Source: Phalacrocorax aristotelis (taxonomy: Eukaryota > Chordata > Aves > Suliformes > Phalacrocoracidae). Taken from it: a stretch of DNA of 64,000 nucleotides. A model generated the notes under the pieces. The model saw only the letters and a program-made list of their open reading frames with translations, had not been told where the DNA came from and did no database searches. The stretch is from NCBI RefSeq assembly GCF_949628215.1, contig NC_134276.1, positions 9,885,690 to 9,949,689 on the forward strand, given 5' to 3'. Positions within the stretch are counted from its first letter, which is position 1. Each line of letters starts with the position of its first letter. The position numbers and the translations under genes were made by a program. Positions 51,138 to 64,000 of this stretch are shown piece by piece.

Positions 51138-54100
51138 AAAGTCCTTCCACTCAGTGAAAGCATGAACATCACTGGGCTACTGCTATGCCCAGGGGTAAGC
51201 AAGTACAGCTTTTATGAGAGAAGCCCCTGAGATTTGCTCCTGACCTAGGTGTGTTTTGCACCATTTCCAGAACAGAGCTGAGATGATGATGATGGTGTGT
51301 AGCAAGACAGCTCATAATGCTCCCAAATACCACTTCACCTTCTACAAGCTTTTGATATCTGGCAGCGGAGTGAAACCTCACTGAAGCTGGTGGGTGTGAC
51401 AGTCATTTCTTACTCAGGATGCATGTCCATAACTTTTAGGCTGTCTTTTGGAATTAAATATCTGTATTATAAAGTGCCTTTGCACAAAATAATTGAACCA
51501 TGTTCACCATGCAGCAGAGATGGAAAGGGTGAGATGGTAACAGTGGAGGGCTGTATGGTTTCAGTGGGACTATATGCATATGTTGAATGCATGCAAGATG
51601 GATAAAGAGGGGAAAAAACCCACTTCAGATACAGACGGGCAAGGCAGCAGGAAGCCAAAGACGGCTGGAGAAGCACCGAAATGTGGTGATTCTGGAGCCA
51701 TAGCAAAACATCCAAAGGAGACCCCATAAACCATTTTATCTGTAGGGCTGTGACTAGTGAGGCGCTCTGTGTAGGAGACTACCTTAGACCTTAGTCCCCC
51801 AGTCCCAGGGAGCTCTGCTGTCCCCTGGCAGCTTGGCTAGTGAGAGCATCAGCATTGGAGCTGATGACCTGCTCACACCTTAATTACCGGTTAACCTGTA
51901 GGCCTGCATCAGAGCCACAGCTACAGAACTGCTCTAAGGAAACACACTTTTAGCACCGGCTAAGCTGTGTTATTCTTGAGCTATAATGCAGACATCCCCT
52001 TTTAAGCCCCACTTATAGTCAGTAGAAATTATAGTCAGAGAGTCACTGACTAGTGACCAGCTCAGCTGCAAACATCTCTGCTGAGGCACTTTTTTGTCTT
52101 TTGATTGAATGAGTCCACTCAAAATGCTCCTTTTTATCTCTGCACAGTACTTAGCACAGAGGGTTCATTTAAACTCAAGTTCAGAAATTACTGTAATAAA
52201 AACACCCACAACACAGGTAATGTAAGGAGCTATGTCCTGTTACTTGTGTATGTAATAAAACTGAGTCTGGGAAAGTTACCTCCACACCTCCAAAGCTCTT
52301 GGGGGAATTAATTACATTCTGCAATGTATCCTGGGTGGCAGTTGCCTATCAGACCTCTTCTCCCTGCCTTGCATGTATTATATGGCACCTACTGGGAAGA
52401 AAGCCCCGATCAGCATGCACAGCTATGTCCCACCAGCAGACTTTGCAGCACAGAAGCAGGGTAGCCCAGCTGTCACCCTTCTCTGATGCTTAACAAGATC
52501 ACTTCATTACCAGGAGCTCCTGTGCTGGAAGACCCGGTATCACAGAAGCCAGGTCTGTTTTACCAGGAGTGACATCAGAGGAAGAAAACTGCTCTCCAGC
52601 AGAGCTTTGCATATGAGGGTGGGCCAGGAGTGACTTTGGTCACAAGCTGTATTGGCACACTAGTGTGACATACAGAGCAGATCAGTACTGGAGTGGGAAA
52701 CTCAAGCATGGAAATTTTTAGAAATGAAAGCAGGGAAGGATTTGTCTTAATTTTGTTTCCACTTGGGGATGTCTACAAATGTGCGGGAGGACACACGCTC
52801 CCTCTGTTACCACGAGCCCTCGGTTTGCACAGAACCGGAGCTGCTAACCTTCCCCTCTTAACCTCTCAGGCTTAGTAGCATGTTAACCAGAGCTACTCAG
52901 CTTGTTTGATGGAGCTGACTCACTCAAAGTGGGCTCAGTGTGTGGGTAGAGTGAGTTCACATTTACTGCAAAATACCACAAAAATATATCCATGGAAAAC
53001 AGAGTGTAAGTGGGAAGGCTGGGGTGTTGCTGAGAAACACAGCTCCCCAGTATCTCTCTTTTGATATCCCCATGTCTGGGGCTGAAAGGCAAATCATACA
53101 GCAAGATGCTGAAGCTGGACTCTTAACATCTGTTTCAGTAATGCTGGGCAGTTCCTGTTACTGCAGTTGCAAAGCACCCAAAGGGATGCAGGAACTGCCT
53201 TGGAGGGTCACACCACAGGTCCATCTGGCCTGTACCATGGCTAGAGTGATGGCCAGAAGCAAAAGCGAAGGAATATAGGTTTAGAGCAGCGCTTCTCCAG
53301 AACTCCCTGCTTTGCCCATTGGACAGATAGAGGCTGAGTCTGTATAGTACACTTGAGACTGCATCTGCGTCGAAAGTAACCCACACTCTTAAATAAGTCC
53401 TCTAGCAATCCACAGATAGATCATACAGAATCAGAGACAGAGAGAAATAAGGACAAGGAACAGACTCTGGAGATGAATGTTCTTTTTATTGATTAAGCAT
53501 GCATAAAACCTACAGTGCTGCTGATCCACCTTGCTTTGGGCAACAGCAAGAGGAAAGTTAAACAGACATCTTCTGGATTATATGTGAAATATAGTAGTTG
53601 GCAAATTCACCTGCTATTTCATTATTCAGGTTATATGTTTGTAATGACCCATTCTGCTCTTAAAAATTAATAATATAGGAGGTTCAGTTCAAATAGGTCC
53701 ATTTAAAGTGCATGTTTCATATCACTCTTACTGCAAGATTTTAGTCCAGCCAACGCAGTTATAGAATGGATCACTTTGTACGCTACATATTATGCAAGCG
53801 ATTAGTGGTTTTTAAAAAGAAAGGTTACTTTTCCCTGAAACTTGGCAAAAGCCGCATGGTTAGTCTTCACCTATTCTCTTAACGCTGGGGGAGGAGAAAG
53901 CTCTTTCTGTGACACAGCGATCAAGACAAGCTCTGATGCAGACAGCTAGCATAGCATTGAGTTTCCTTCCTGCGGCACTTCTGCAATAATAGCTACTGTA
54001 ATTGTTCAAATTGTAAAAAATCACAGGAAAACATGGTACTTTTCTCACCCACGTGTAGCTACCTTCTATTCATCAAAAGAAATTATCACTTTGCCACTGT

Positions 54101-56570
54101 AGATGTGATTTATATATTACATGCCCTTGTGAACCTCAATAATGACAATCTCTCAGTCTCAAAAGAATTGAATTACAGAGCACAGGAGTGGATTACACAG
54201 AGTCAGTCCAGCTACCTCCACAGCAGTCCATTTTAATCTGCTTGTTATCTTTCTCTTTAGGGGAAACTAGTTACTAAATTTTGGAGCAGCTGGCATTTGT
54301 ACTATCTCTTACTTCAGGTGATGTTTTCCTGTTAGCTGTAAACCATGGCAAAGATGAACCTGAGAAAGTTAACACAGGTTATATGCTCCAGCAAATGTTA
54401 AATCTTTTTCCCATGCAATACATGGTTGCATTTGTATTTCCTTATTTACAAAGCACACAGGAAACACCATCATGTCTCATTTATATCTTGGATTTTACAA
54501 TGTTGGACAGCATTGGAGACCTAAATCTGAATGAGAAACAAATATTTCTAGCCAAAAATTGCCCTGATTTGACAGCAAGGTGTGTAACAACACACATGGT
54601 GACAGCTATTTTAAGGAACAAGAATTTCTCTCCTGCAGCTAGGAAGAGTTATTGTTGGCCTTTGTTGTTGTAAAACAGAGGCTGGCTTGACTAAGAAGAG
54701 TGATAGAGTTTAGATCAGATATCTGACCAAATCTCAGCCCAGCTAAGCCTCACCTAAACTCACCATTTCTTTCCAGCACAGGTGTAGAATAAGCTTCTGC
54801 AGGAGTTAGCTTTCTTTGCCCATAACTTGGTTACAATGAGGCCCGACTTAGTCCTACACTAGAGAATACTGACATTCCTCTGCACAGATTCCTCCACAGT
54901 TTCCAACACCCAGCTCCTGTCTTTAGTGTTGTGAGCAATATGTCATGCTCAGCTAATTGATTATCTACTTTTCCAGTAGGAATAAAGCTTTTTATGTTGT
55001 AATCCATCATCAACTGATTAAATACAAGCTGGGCTCAGCACTTGTTGGTTCTGTGAGGTTCATTGACTGGGAAAGTGGGTTACAGGGCTGCCCAGCAGAT
55101 TAGGCTTTGTGGTGCAGGAGCTATGCCCCAGGCTTATATGCAGTGGGGTCAAAGCCCCAAGCAGCTGTAGGGTTTTCTGGAAAGAGTTAGACATTTTGCA
55201 GTGTGCCTCATGGAAATCAGCACAGCAAATGCGGAGTAGAAATGCAGGACTTCAGCAGCTCTCTCTGAGAGAGGAGAGGCACTTGGTCCTACACCACCAG
55301 CAACAATCTCTGCTCAGGATTATTTTGTCTGAATCCTCTGCAGGAGTCAGGTGTCTGAGGAGTAATTTCTCACAACAGAGGTTGGAGGAGCTGCTGCTTC
55401 TTTTATTCTAGAAGAGAAACACTTGGAGCACTACATGATTATTGACGCAATGACTGGAAGCTGTGTAGCCCTCTGCACCCAAATGAGCATGCTAAGTAGC
55501 AATGAGAGATCCAACTGCATCTTCTCCAAATGGCTATGTATATTTAAATTGTTTGACATAAAGAGGAACAGTTTCAGATGGAAAGGCTGAAGACCCTTTC
55601 TCTTTCCCTAATCCTACAGAGGTTTTGAAGGCATTTTAAAGATAAGATAAAAACTGCTCTAAATCATATTGGTAGAGGGAATATTAAAAATACCTCATAA
55701 CCTCAGCAGCTGCAGTAGCCTTGAAGCTTTCAACAAAGCAGGACATGGCAAAGAAAGTGGCATTCATTATCTCTTAGCAGGGATTGGTTGTGTGGGACTA
55801 TACCTTTCCCGTCTCCCTCCCTCTTGGTTCCTTTATCCAACACTTTCCAAGCACCCAGTTTGTGCAGTGCTGGAAAGGAGATGGAAGGAAGTACAGATGC
55901 TTGTAGCGGGATAGTAAGGCAGAGTTGTGCCAAGATCCTCAGGCACCACATGGCTCCCCAGCTCTGGTGGTACTTTGTAATGGGTAGGAAGGTGTCAGCA
56001 TGGTGCACTTTATTATACCTCATCCAAAGAATGGTACTTTAGGAGGCTGCCTGCAGCCAATGTCAATGTGGCTGAATGAGTAAGGGGCTTGATGTCATCT
56101 GCACATTGCCCCTTAGTGTTGCAGTGGCCTAGTCCACTGTGATCTACAAATACAAACAACCTTTTGGTTCAGAAGGTGGAGTAAAGGGAAGCAACACAGT
56201 AGGCCGGACCTTTCCTGACAATTAATATTCATATTTCAGAGACATATAATTGATATACATGTGAATATATCCTCCAAGAAAAAATTAGAAGCATGACATT
56301 ACATGGGGGAACAACTCCACTGGACTAAACCAACCTTTTTTGTCTGTTTTGTTCAAGATTGTGTTTAAAGTGTTAGGTGATGACAAATCTAGTAGCCCAG
56401 TAGTGGTATGGCTACACCAGTGACATGGCAGCTCCTGGGAGCAGGGGTGCTCTGCTCTGCTGACATCGTGATGCTCTCAGGGAGGATCAGGTGGATAGGG
56501 AATACATGCTCAGCCTCGATACTGGTTGGACCCAAGAACACGGAGCTGTGGATAGGCACCCACACAGACA

Positions 56571-56606
56571 ATATTTATATATATGCATATGCATATATGC
56601 ATATGT
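56571..56606. repeat. ATATGC-type alternating purine-pyrimidine tract
   Basis: ATATTTATATATATGCATAT and further GCATAT units form a nearly perfect alternating purine-pyrimidine stretch. A second, shorter one lies at 56731-56760 (ATGTACATATGTATGTGTGT, then TATATATAT). Confidence 0.8.
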
Positions 56607-59600
56607 GCTTGACCAGCTATGCAAATCAACACAAGAAATACAGTACTCACACCAATTCCAACAGCACCAACAACCTCATCTTCCTGCCCTCTTTGGCTGA
56701 CCAGTATGAAAAAGCCTGTTATGGGAAAATGCATGTACATATGTATGTGTGTATATATATCACGCATACAGTTTGGATGGCTGCATAACTCCCTTAGATA
56801 ACCAGTCTAGCCAGTAACTGCCCCTGAATCTCTTGGTCTCCCAGTTGCCTCACCCACAGGCAGACATGTGCACAAACAGCTCTCTCTGGTAGCTAGTCCA
56901 GGGACTGGCATAGAAGTAACTTGGCAGTGGCACTGCAAGGGTTTGTGGAAGCGGCTTTGTGCCCAAGGACATTTGCCACATGCTGCAGCCTGGAAGTGAT
57001 GGTGGAAGCCTGGATGTTCCCCAGCATCTAGGACTGGACACAGAGCAAACACTGTAACGCAGGGAAGTCCTCAGTGGTGATTCAACAGCCGGCGAGACAT
57101 AGCCTCAGAGGCCTTGGATAGGTTTCTCACAATAACTGTGGGCAGCATCTTAATTTTTAATCAGACACTTGCATTGCAACCAGCGCCTTTTTTTTACAAT
57201 CTGCCTGAGAGTCCCTGTAGTGTCTTTAGCCAACTTAAAACAAAAAGAAAAAAAATTACACTGCAATAAAACCGCATACATTGGCAAACAGTACAGTGCC
57301 TTGACTCTACAACCTCAGCATTAGCAGCTCTTCCAGGACTGAAGCACCAATGCTTCCCCAAAAAGCCTGGGATGGGAATTACCTGAGGTAACTTTGTAAT
57401 ACCAGATGACTAGAGCCAACTTTTAAAGTGATGACTACTGTGTAACCACAGTCTGCGGACTGGCATTTCAGCTTTCCTCAATTTGCTTCCTTTCCCTTTC
57501 TTTCCAAATGAAAATACATGTTGCTTGCCAGACTTCTTTTACAGAATGTCAGATCTCATGATACTGAAATAAATAGTATAAATGAGTTCTAAGCAACAAT
57601 GTTCTGCCTTATTTCTGCCATAGTCAGCCTGATCTAGCCTCAGTCTCACAACTGTACATGAGGAATGAAAGTCTGTCTCAAATCTGCACAACTAGTAGCA
57701 TGGTTTCACATTTAAATGTGATAAGGTTATTAGTGGCTTACAAATTTGCCATCTAGCAGCTAAACCATTAGTACTGTCTGTGTGCAGGCTTAGCTGAGGT
57801 GTGGATTTATTAGGCTACTGAGAAACAAGGGGCGCAGTTTCACTGTTGTTTTAAGTCAGCTTAACCTGGCACAGAGGTTAAGAAGAAGAAACAGTTCCGC
57901 TCACCAATCAGTGCTACCAAGAGGTGCTCACCTCTGTTCCTCCCCTGTGCTGATACTGGCCAGCCTGCCAAAACATGATGAATCAGGTCCATGACTTTAT
58001 TTCAGCTCAGCTATCCAAGAACAAATAAAAACAAATTACATGTTTGGTTTTAAACCAAATAAGTTCCTTCATCCTGATTATGGCATGATTGTGCAAATTC
58101 TTACAAGGAAAGTGAGGACAAGAAGGTAGGAGGAAAGCAGGACTGTGTCCTCTATAGTGGTATGGACCTAGGTTGACCATTACCCTTCACCATAAGGGGA
58201 CTGTCATCCTCCCACTGCGGACACCTGCAGTGTCACACATGTTCCTGGTTGCATGGCAGAGGAATTCAGACAGAGGTGCTGAACCCTCTTCTTCCCCTTT
58301 TCCTTCTCTCCAGCTGTCCTTAATTGCAAGGTAAAACACACCGAATTAAACTTCTGCTGGAAAGTCTTCCTGAAGGGCCAGTTAGGTTTACGCTATGTGT
58401 CAGTGTCTCTGCAGTAGTTGAATACAAGGAAATCTTTAATAACAGATATTTAAGGTCTGGTTTCTCCTCCTACACTGCAGTTGGTCAAGTGCAGCTCTGC
58501 TCACGACTGTGGAGGCACACTGCTGAGAAATGGCTCTTAGGAGAGACTCTTTTCAAAACGATAAAGAAAATGCCTACTCTCATTGTTTTACTCTACTTTT
58601 TCCATGTTTAAAGAGTTCTTTCTTGTGAGCAGCATCTTTTTTTTTTCAGACCACACAACATTATCTGGAACAGTATGAAGTTATCCAGCCTATATACAGC
58701 AGTACTCTCTTACTCTGCTTGATATTTCCCACTGGCAACGTAAACCCATTTATTTCTTGACTCATCCTTTCATTAGCTATAATCCCATTGCATATATTAT
58801 TCATAGAATAATATGAATTCAGAAATATATATCAGTGGCTTTTTTTTTAATCAACCTGAAATCAATCTTATTTTTCCACCCGTTCTTTAAACCATGTCTT
58901 TTTTTCCAAATTAATTTTCCACTAAGGCTCATTTCATTTCACTTTGTATAATCTAGTATGTATGGAGCAGAATAAAGTAAATATTCAGGTCTATTTATAT
59001 GCAATTAAATGGAAGAGATATATCCATGTCTTTTATAGATGGTTTTAATTTTCTCTGTAAAAGCACCTTACCACACTAAAACTCTTCCTGAAAGCAAAGT
59101 ATGTTTCCCCAGAATGAAAATTTAGACCAAACATCAACATACCAGATGGGTGTCGTTATTACTTTTTACCACATACCAGCCTTTTAGTGCTGGTACACAC
59201 AAGTATTAAGCTCACTAACAGTTAGAGAGATCTGTATATAGATACATAGTTAAAAACTGGAATAAAATTGAGACTACATGCTTTGCAATGGTATAACCTG
59301 ACTCCAAGAGGTATCATAGTCTGGTAGGCACAAAGTGTGCCATAGCTGAGGTCACACTCCACTGCAGCATGTCTAGGGTGAACTTGGGCAAGTAATTTTT
59401 ACTCTGTGGCTATTTTCTCTGAAGTAAAATGGGGTCTCTAACACTTTCTAAAATTTCTCTGACATGCAGGAAGACTATTCTTTGCCTTTATGACTTTTCA
59501 GGAACCCATCTGACCAGGTAGCCTCCCTTAGCTATTTCTGCGTCAAACATGCAGATTCTGACTGAACCAGAGAATCTGTTTTTCCCAATATTTAAATAAA

Positions 59601-62239
59601 AACACTGAGCTTTATTTTAGCTTAAATTTGTCTAAAACCAACCCATTCTGCAATATTGAAATACTGTTTATTATCACAAAAATAATCTTTGCATAGACTG
59701 TTGATTATCATCATCTAGTAATTCTAAAACCTTCAATTTTTACTTTAATAAAGCAACCACTGCATAATAATTTCTACTTTGGAAGAGTAAACTAAAAAGA
59801 TCGAGCCTTTTTGAGTTCTAAATGTGAGAAATGGCATCTTTCAAACTTCGAATTATTCTTCTATCCCTTTCAGTTCCTTAGCCTCTTATTTGGGACATGC
59901 AGTTCTGATTTCTTCAAGCAAAGGAAGAAGCCTTCCAGATGCAAACAGTATTTGCTCTAATCTCGATAGAATTATTTTTTAAACTGTCCAAGGCCTTTAA
60001 AGGAAAGCTACCTCTTCTGAGTCACTTTTGCTTGCCACTGAAGAAATACAAAGGGTATTAGAGCTATCAAGAGACTGATCTCCATTTTAATTAGTTCATT
60101 TCCATATTTTAAATTTGTATTTCTTAAGTACTGATTGCCCATGACCCTTCTAGGTAAGAGTTGTCACCCTAGATGATTCATGGTTTATTCCTGCTAGATC
60201 CCAGGTTGGGTTCTCCCCATTTCTATTCCCTGAATAAAATTCCCGATGACTTTTGACTAGCTCTTCTCTTCTTTCCTTTATCCTTCCTCGCATTCCCCAT
60301 CACGCTCACATCCCATCTGCTTTCTTCAGCACTGCCAACATCTCCCAAATGATGCCCGTCTAGCTGGGACTGCCATGCTAAAAAAGCCTCCCTGTCTAGA
60401 AAATGTCACTCCTACCTATAGAAATAACTAATTATCTGCTTGCCCTCTTTGTCTACATGCTGAGGAAGAAAGTAACCAACCAGACTGCTGTAGGAGTCAG
60501 ACAGATTTCTCTCTCACTGAACTCCTGCCCAGTACTTTTATTGCACAGAAGCAGTATGGAGATTGGATATCACAGACCCCTGATCCGATTCTTTAGCTGT
60601 CTTTTTGTTACCTTTAGTCTCATTACATCAAGAAAAGAAGGAAAAGTAGAATAAAACAGCCCTTTGGATGTCATTTAATTCATAGCCTTGCTTTGTTAGG
60701 CTCTCAGGGCGAGGGGAAGATGCAGAGGTTCATACGAGGATAACATAATAGCAGTGGTTTGCCAAGGTAACCAACAGTTCCAGGGAGTTCAGGTCTGCTG
60801 TTCTGCCACAGTCCTGGCTCTTCCACCAGGAACTCTGTCACTCCACAAAGGGACTAACTAATTGCATCAGCATTTTGTCTCTCTGCATGTAACTTTAATT
60901 CTGCAGTCCTAAGCTCTTCCAAGCTTGCAGCCACTGAGCAAAGCACAGAAAACAAGTATATATCTTCAAGGTACTAACAGGAAATAACTTACAACATGGC
61001 TGCTTTTAAGGGGAAAAAAAAAGAAAAACTTCTATCAACAGTAAGTGGATCAACATCTGATGCTGGAAGTACTGATTTCTCTCTGTCACGGAAACCATAT
61101 GCCCTCATATAAATAACCGCTGTCAGATAAAGCAACTGTTTCTGTAGACCAAGGCACATGAAAGAATTGTCAGATGATCCATTGTAGCTGTTCAGATGTG
61201 TTCTCTTTGCCTACAGAAAGGATAGCACTGCATGAAGGAGAGCACATTTGGTGCTAGCTGCCTTAAATGGAGCCAGGGATTAAGAAAGCACCTTCTTAGA
61301 GGAAAAAAGTATCCTACAGCATGTAATTCAGTTCCAGCACTCTGAAACAAAAGACAGTGTGATTATTTTCTCCAGATATACTTTTTTTTTTGGCCCAAGA
61401 CTTTCCAGTTAAGGCGAGTCCCCAAGGATAAGGGCACTGTGCCAGTGTTACTGCCTGGCTGATAGCAAAAGCCACAGGCTACTTCAGGATTTCAGTCTTC
61501 ATTAAAAATGTATGAAGGGAGTTAACAGAACAAGAACTATTTGCACTTCACAACAGAGATATAGCTTAGGTTGTACTCTCCTCATGGATTTTCTCCCCAG
61601 CTGGATGTAGTTGGGAGGTTTCTTCATCCGCTCAGCTGGAAAACCTTTCTTTAAAGGCAAGGGTAAGGTTTCTTTGTAACTTTTCTTACAAAATATAAGT
61701 AAGGCAGGGAAATAGCTGTGCCCTCTTTTAAAAGGAGAAATACAAACAGATGAGGATGTGAAAAATACTACTGATATATTAAATCTGTTAGTTTTCTCAG
61801 ACAAAGAAGAAGATCATGATGATCCTCATGAAAATGCAGAGCATCATGCATTATCTTGCCAAGAAAAAATGAGTATTGTGAACCCATCTTACTGAACAAG
61901 CTGGGAACAAGACTTTAAGTAGAAAAAATAAATGCAACTTCACCAAATTGCTTTATTAGCAAGCAGAATAGGATCCTAATCTTTCAAAGTGTCAAAAAAA
62001 CCCCAAACCAAACAAAGCAAAAAAATACAAATAAAAGATAAATACACAGGGCCAGATATTATAAAGGGAAAATAATGGAAAAACCTCTTAAAACCCTAAT
62101 GGATGTTTCTGACAATGCTATGGTGGCATAAAGATATGTTAACTGAAACAGTTTTCAGTAAAGATTGTATAATCTTATGCTGGCTAAAGGACAGAACGGT
62201 TCAGAAACAACTCAATGAATTGTGCAATATATATATCCT

Positions 62240-62464
62240 TAGACTGGATATAAGGAAAAAATTTTTTACAATGAAGGTGGTGAAACGCTGGCCCAGGTTG
62301 CCCAGATTGGTGGTCAATGCCCCATCCCTGGAAACATGCCAGGTCAGGCTGGCCGGGGCTCTGAGCAACCTGATCTAGCTGAGGGCGTCCCTGCTCACTG
62401 CAGGGAGTTGGGCTAGGTGGCCTTTAAAGGTCCCTTCCAGCCCAAACCACTCCATGATTCTCTG
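62240..62464 (+). mobile_element. CR1 LINE 3' end, same strand as TYR
   Basis: A short plus-strand CR1 copy. The frame reads RLDIRKKFFTMKVVKRWPRL, then SLETCQVRLAGALSNLI and TAG at 62376-62378, which is the end of CR1 ORF2. The 3' UTR follows with GTGGCCTTTAAAGGTCCCTTCC (22 bases in all, around 62417-62438) and a degenerate ATGATTCTCTGA tail. It is of a different subfamily and much shorter than the 48853 copy. Confidence 0.88.
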
Positions 62465-64000
62465 ACTGTATATTGTGCATCAGCACAACCCATCATATCA
62501 GTAATTAGAGGCATACAATTGTGTCTAAATCTAAAGATCAGCTGCAAGGGCAGACAATTCAATGCTCCTGCTATTGCTATGAAAAGCTTGATACCTAATG
62601 TGGGAACCACACTGTGAATGAAGGAATCCAAAAGTACATATGTTCATTTCTATGGAAATGCTTTGCATTTGCATTCTGCTTGAAAGATTACTGGCCTAAC
62701 GATTCTTCTTGAAACTGCTTATAAAATGGCAACATTAAGTCATCCAGAGAGGATGCTGCACTTCAGGGCATGTCATACAAAGCTATTTCAGGAAAATGAT
62801 GAGTTCTGGATCTGAACCTTGTGCTCATCAGCCCTCCAGATAGTCAGAATGTGGCTGCTCAGCATTTTCTAAAAAACAGACCCCAAGAAGTACCTCAGAT
62901 CGAGCATTCAAAAGTTAGGGTATGATCATCACCAGACTTTGAAAACCTGATCCAAACCCTATCTCTGCCTTCTTCTTAAGATATTACCATGTTCCTGTAA
63001 CCAAAGTATCTCTAACCTCTGACAGCCCTGTGCTGCGGAGAAGAGCTGTCTCAGCTCCCATCTACAACTGTTAGGAAAACAAGGCACTGATATTCGGGGT
63101 GCCTTGCCAATTAGGGAAAGGACTGGAGTCCAACACACACCCCTACTCCCCTCAGACTAAACTAATGTCCTGGTTTCCTTTATATTCTATGCCTTTTTAA
63201 ATGATTACTGAATTTCCCTATGCTGTTCTCCAAAGTTGTAATCTGATTACAGTTTCTGTTCAAACTTTCTTGTGATAACTGCAGCTGAAGCCTCGATATC
63301 ATTGTTTAAATTTATCCATCTGAAAGCTTCAGCTGAACATTATTATTCTGACAAGAGTTTTTCTAGACAGGGCTGATGAAATTAACTGAAGAAGAGAACC
63401 ACAAATGAAGATTTTAATCAATATTAATACCTGCATTGTTAAGGGTTGACAAGATGTATGAACATAGTGATGTTGTCATCTATTAAATCTTTTGATCCTA
63501 AAAAAAGAACCAAGGCTTTGGCCTTACCTCTGTTTTGATGAGCGTGATAGGGCTTTAATTTGGTGGGGTAAGCAAAGTGTTTTTCAGCATTTCTGCCCAA
63601 AGACAAAAGGTAAAAATCTACTGGCAGAATTCTTGGATGCGCTGCAGAGATCCTGATACTGCTGAGCACTTGCATTTGGATGTATGTTTTTGTGATAACT
63701 TGAGTCCTTGAACAGCTGGTTAATAATTACAAGAGGGGGGAAAGGCTGTGTCCTCCAGCCAGTGGCCAATGTCACGGAGCAGCAACTGTTGAGCCAAGAT
63801 ATCAAGTACAGTCTATGGGTCTCTTTAGACCATTTCCGCCCCCCATAACAGATAAATTAATTCAGTGATACCTCCTTCAGCTTGATGCTGATAATCTCCC
63901 CTACCAATATCTTCTGATTGTCTATGGGGTCCCTTTTCTTCACGTATAAAATACCTGCATCTGCTCCCCTTGCAGCATTTTGCCAACTCCCAGTTCCAAC

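Larger units (their letters stand above)
44123..64000 (+). other. TYR intron 3, partial (at least 19.9 kb)
   Basis: The intron opens with GTGAGT and no matching exon 4 is found before the window ends. Exon 4 should encode a segment of about 60 residues rich in Trp, Arg, Pro and Tyr, and I read through the plus strand without finding it. Within the interval I see CR1 copies at 48853-49605, 51094-51137 and 62240-62464, a 17-base A run at 50163-50179 and alternating ATATGC tracts near 56571-56606 and 56731-56760. The rest holds nothing I recognise. Confidence 0.8.

Noticed and set aside
56408..56788. 126-codon plus-strand open frame
   Set aside because: Much of it is ATATGC and CA/TG low-complexity sequence read as Tyr, Ile, Met and His; no known domain.
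58324..58611. Candidate TYR exon 4 in the downstream open frame
   Set aside because: The translation lacks the expected tyrosinase exon 4 residues and no matching splice sites frame it.
1..64000. Endogenous retrovirus, such as an insertion within TYR as known in recessive white chickens
   Set aside because: No paired LTRs, gag, pol or env motifs seen. That chicken insertion lies in intron 4, outside this window.

Overview
The window is vertebrate, and almost certainly avian, nuclear DNA. It has one recognisable gene split by large introns with canonical GT-AG sites. The rest is A+T-rich non-coding DNA with several 5'-truncated CR1 LINE retrotransposons. The tyrosinase protein looks bird-like and close to chicken as I remember it, though clearly not identical. 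CR1 copies ending in CACAGAAT-type octamers point the same way. Two CR1 copies are about 97-98% alike by eye, so that subfamily was active fairly recently in this lineage. I read this as a non-chicken bird and cannot fix the species.

Layout. Positions 1-23165 are the 5' flank of tyrosinase. I see no gene there, only one ancient CR1 fragment (about 2549-2763) and three younger CR1 copies (9851-10325, 11316-12708, 15375-15776). All four lie on the minus strand. The 11316 copy keeps the C-terminal half of a reverse transcriptase but is frameshifted. The tyrosinase promoter lies around 23166-23270, with an exact M-box and a downstream E-box at the spacing expected for melanocyte promoters. Exon 1 coding sequence starts at 23485.

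TYR is on the plus strand: exon 1 CDS 23485-24303 (273 codons), exon 2 34130-34346 (217 bp) and exon 3 43975-44122 (148 bp). Intron 1 is 9826 bp and intron 2 is 9628 bp. Intron 3 runs to the end of the window, more than 19.8 kb. All six copper-ligand histidines (180, 202, 211, 363, 367, 390 in conventional numbering) are present and the frame is open throughout. I could not find exons 4 and 5, which carry the end of the luminal domain, the membrane anchor and the cytoplasmic tail. They presumably lie beyond position 64000. Introns 2 and 3 hold more CR1 copies (39359-40298, 48853-49605, 51094-51137, 62240-62464) and short low-complexity tracts.

I found no evidence of an undescribed system, a second protein-coding gene, a tRNA or rRNA, a CRISPR array or an endogenous retrovirus. 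The observations most worth checking concern tyrosinase expression: a strong-looking decoy splice acceptor 34 bases before exon 2 that would introduce an immediate stop, an upstream ORF in the leader, and candidate MITF-type E-boxes in the flank and introns.
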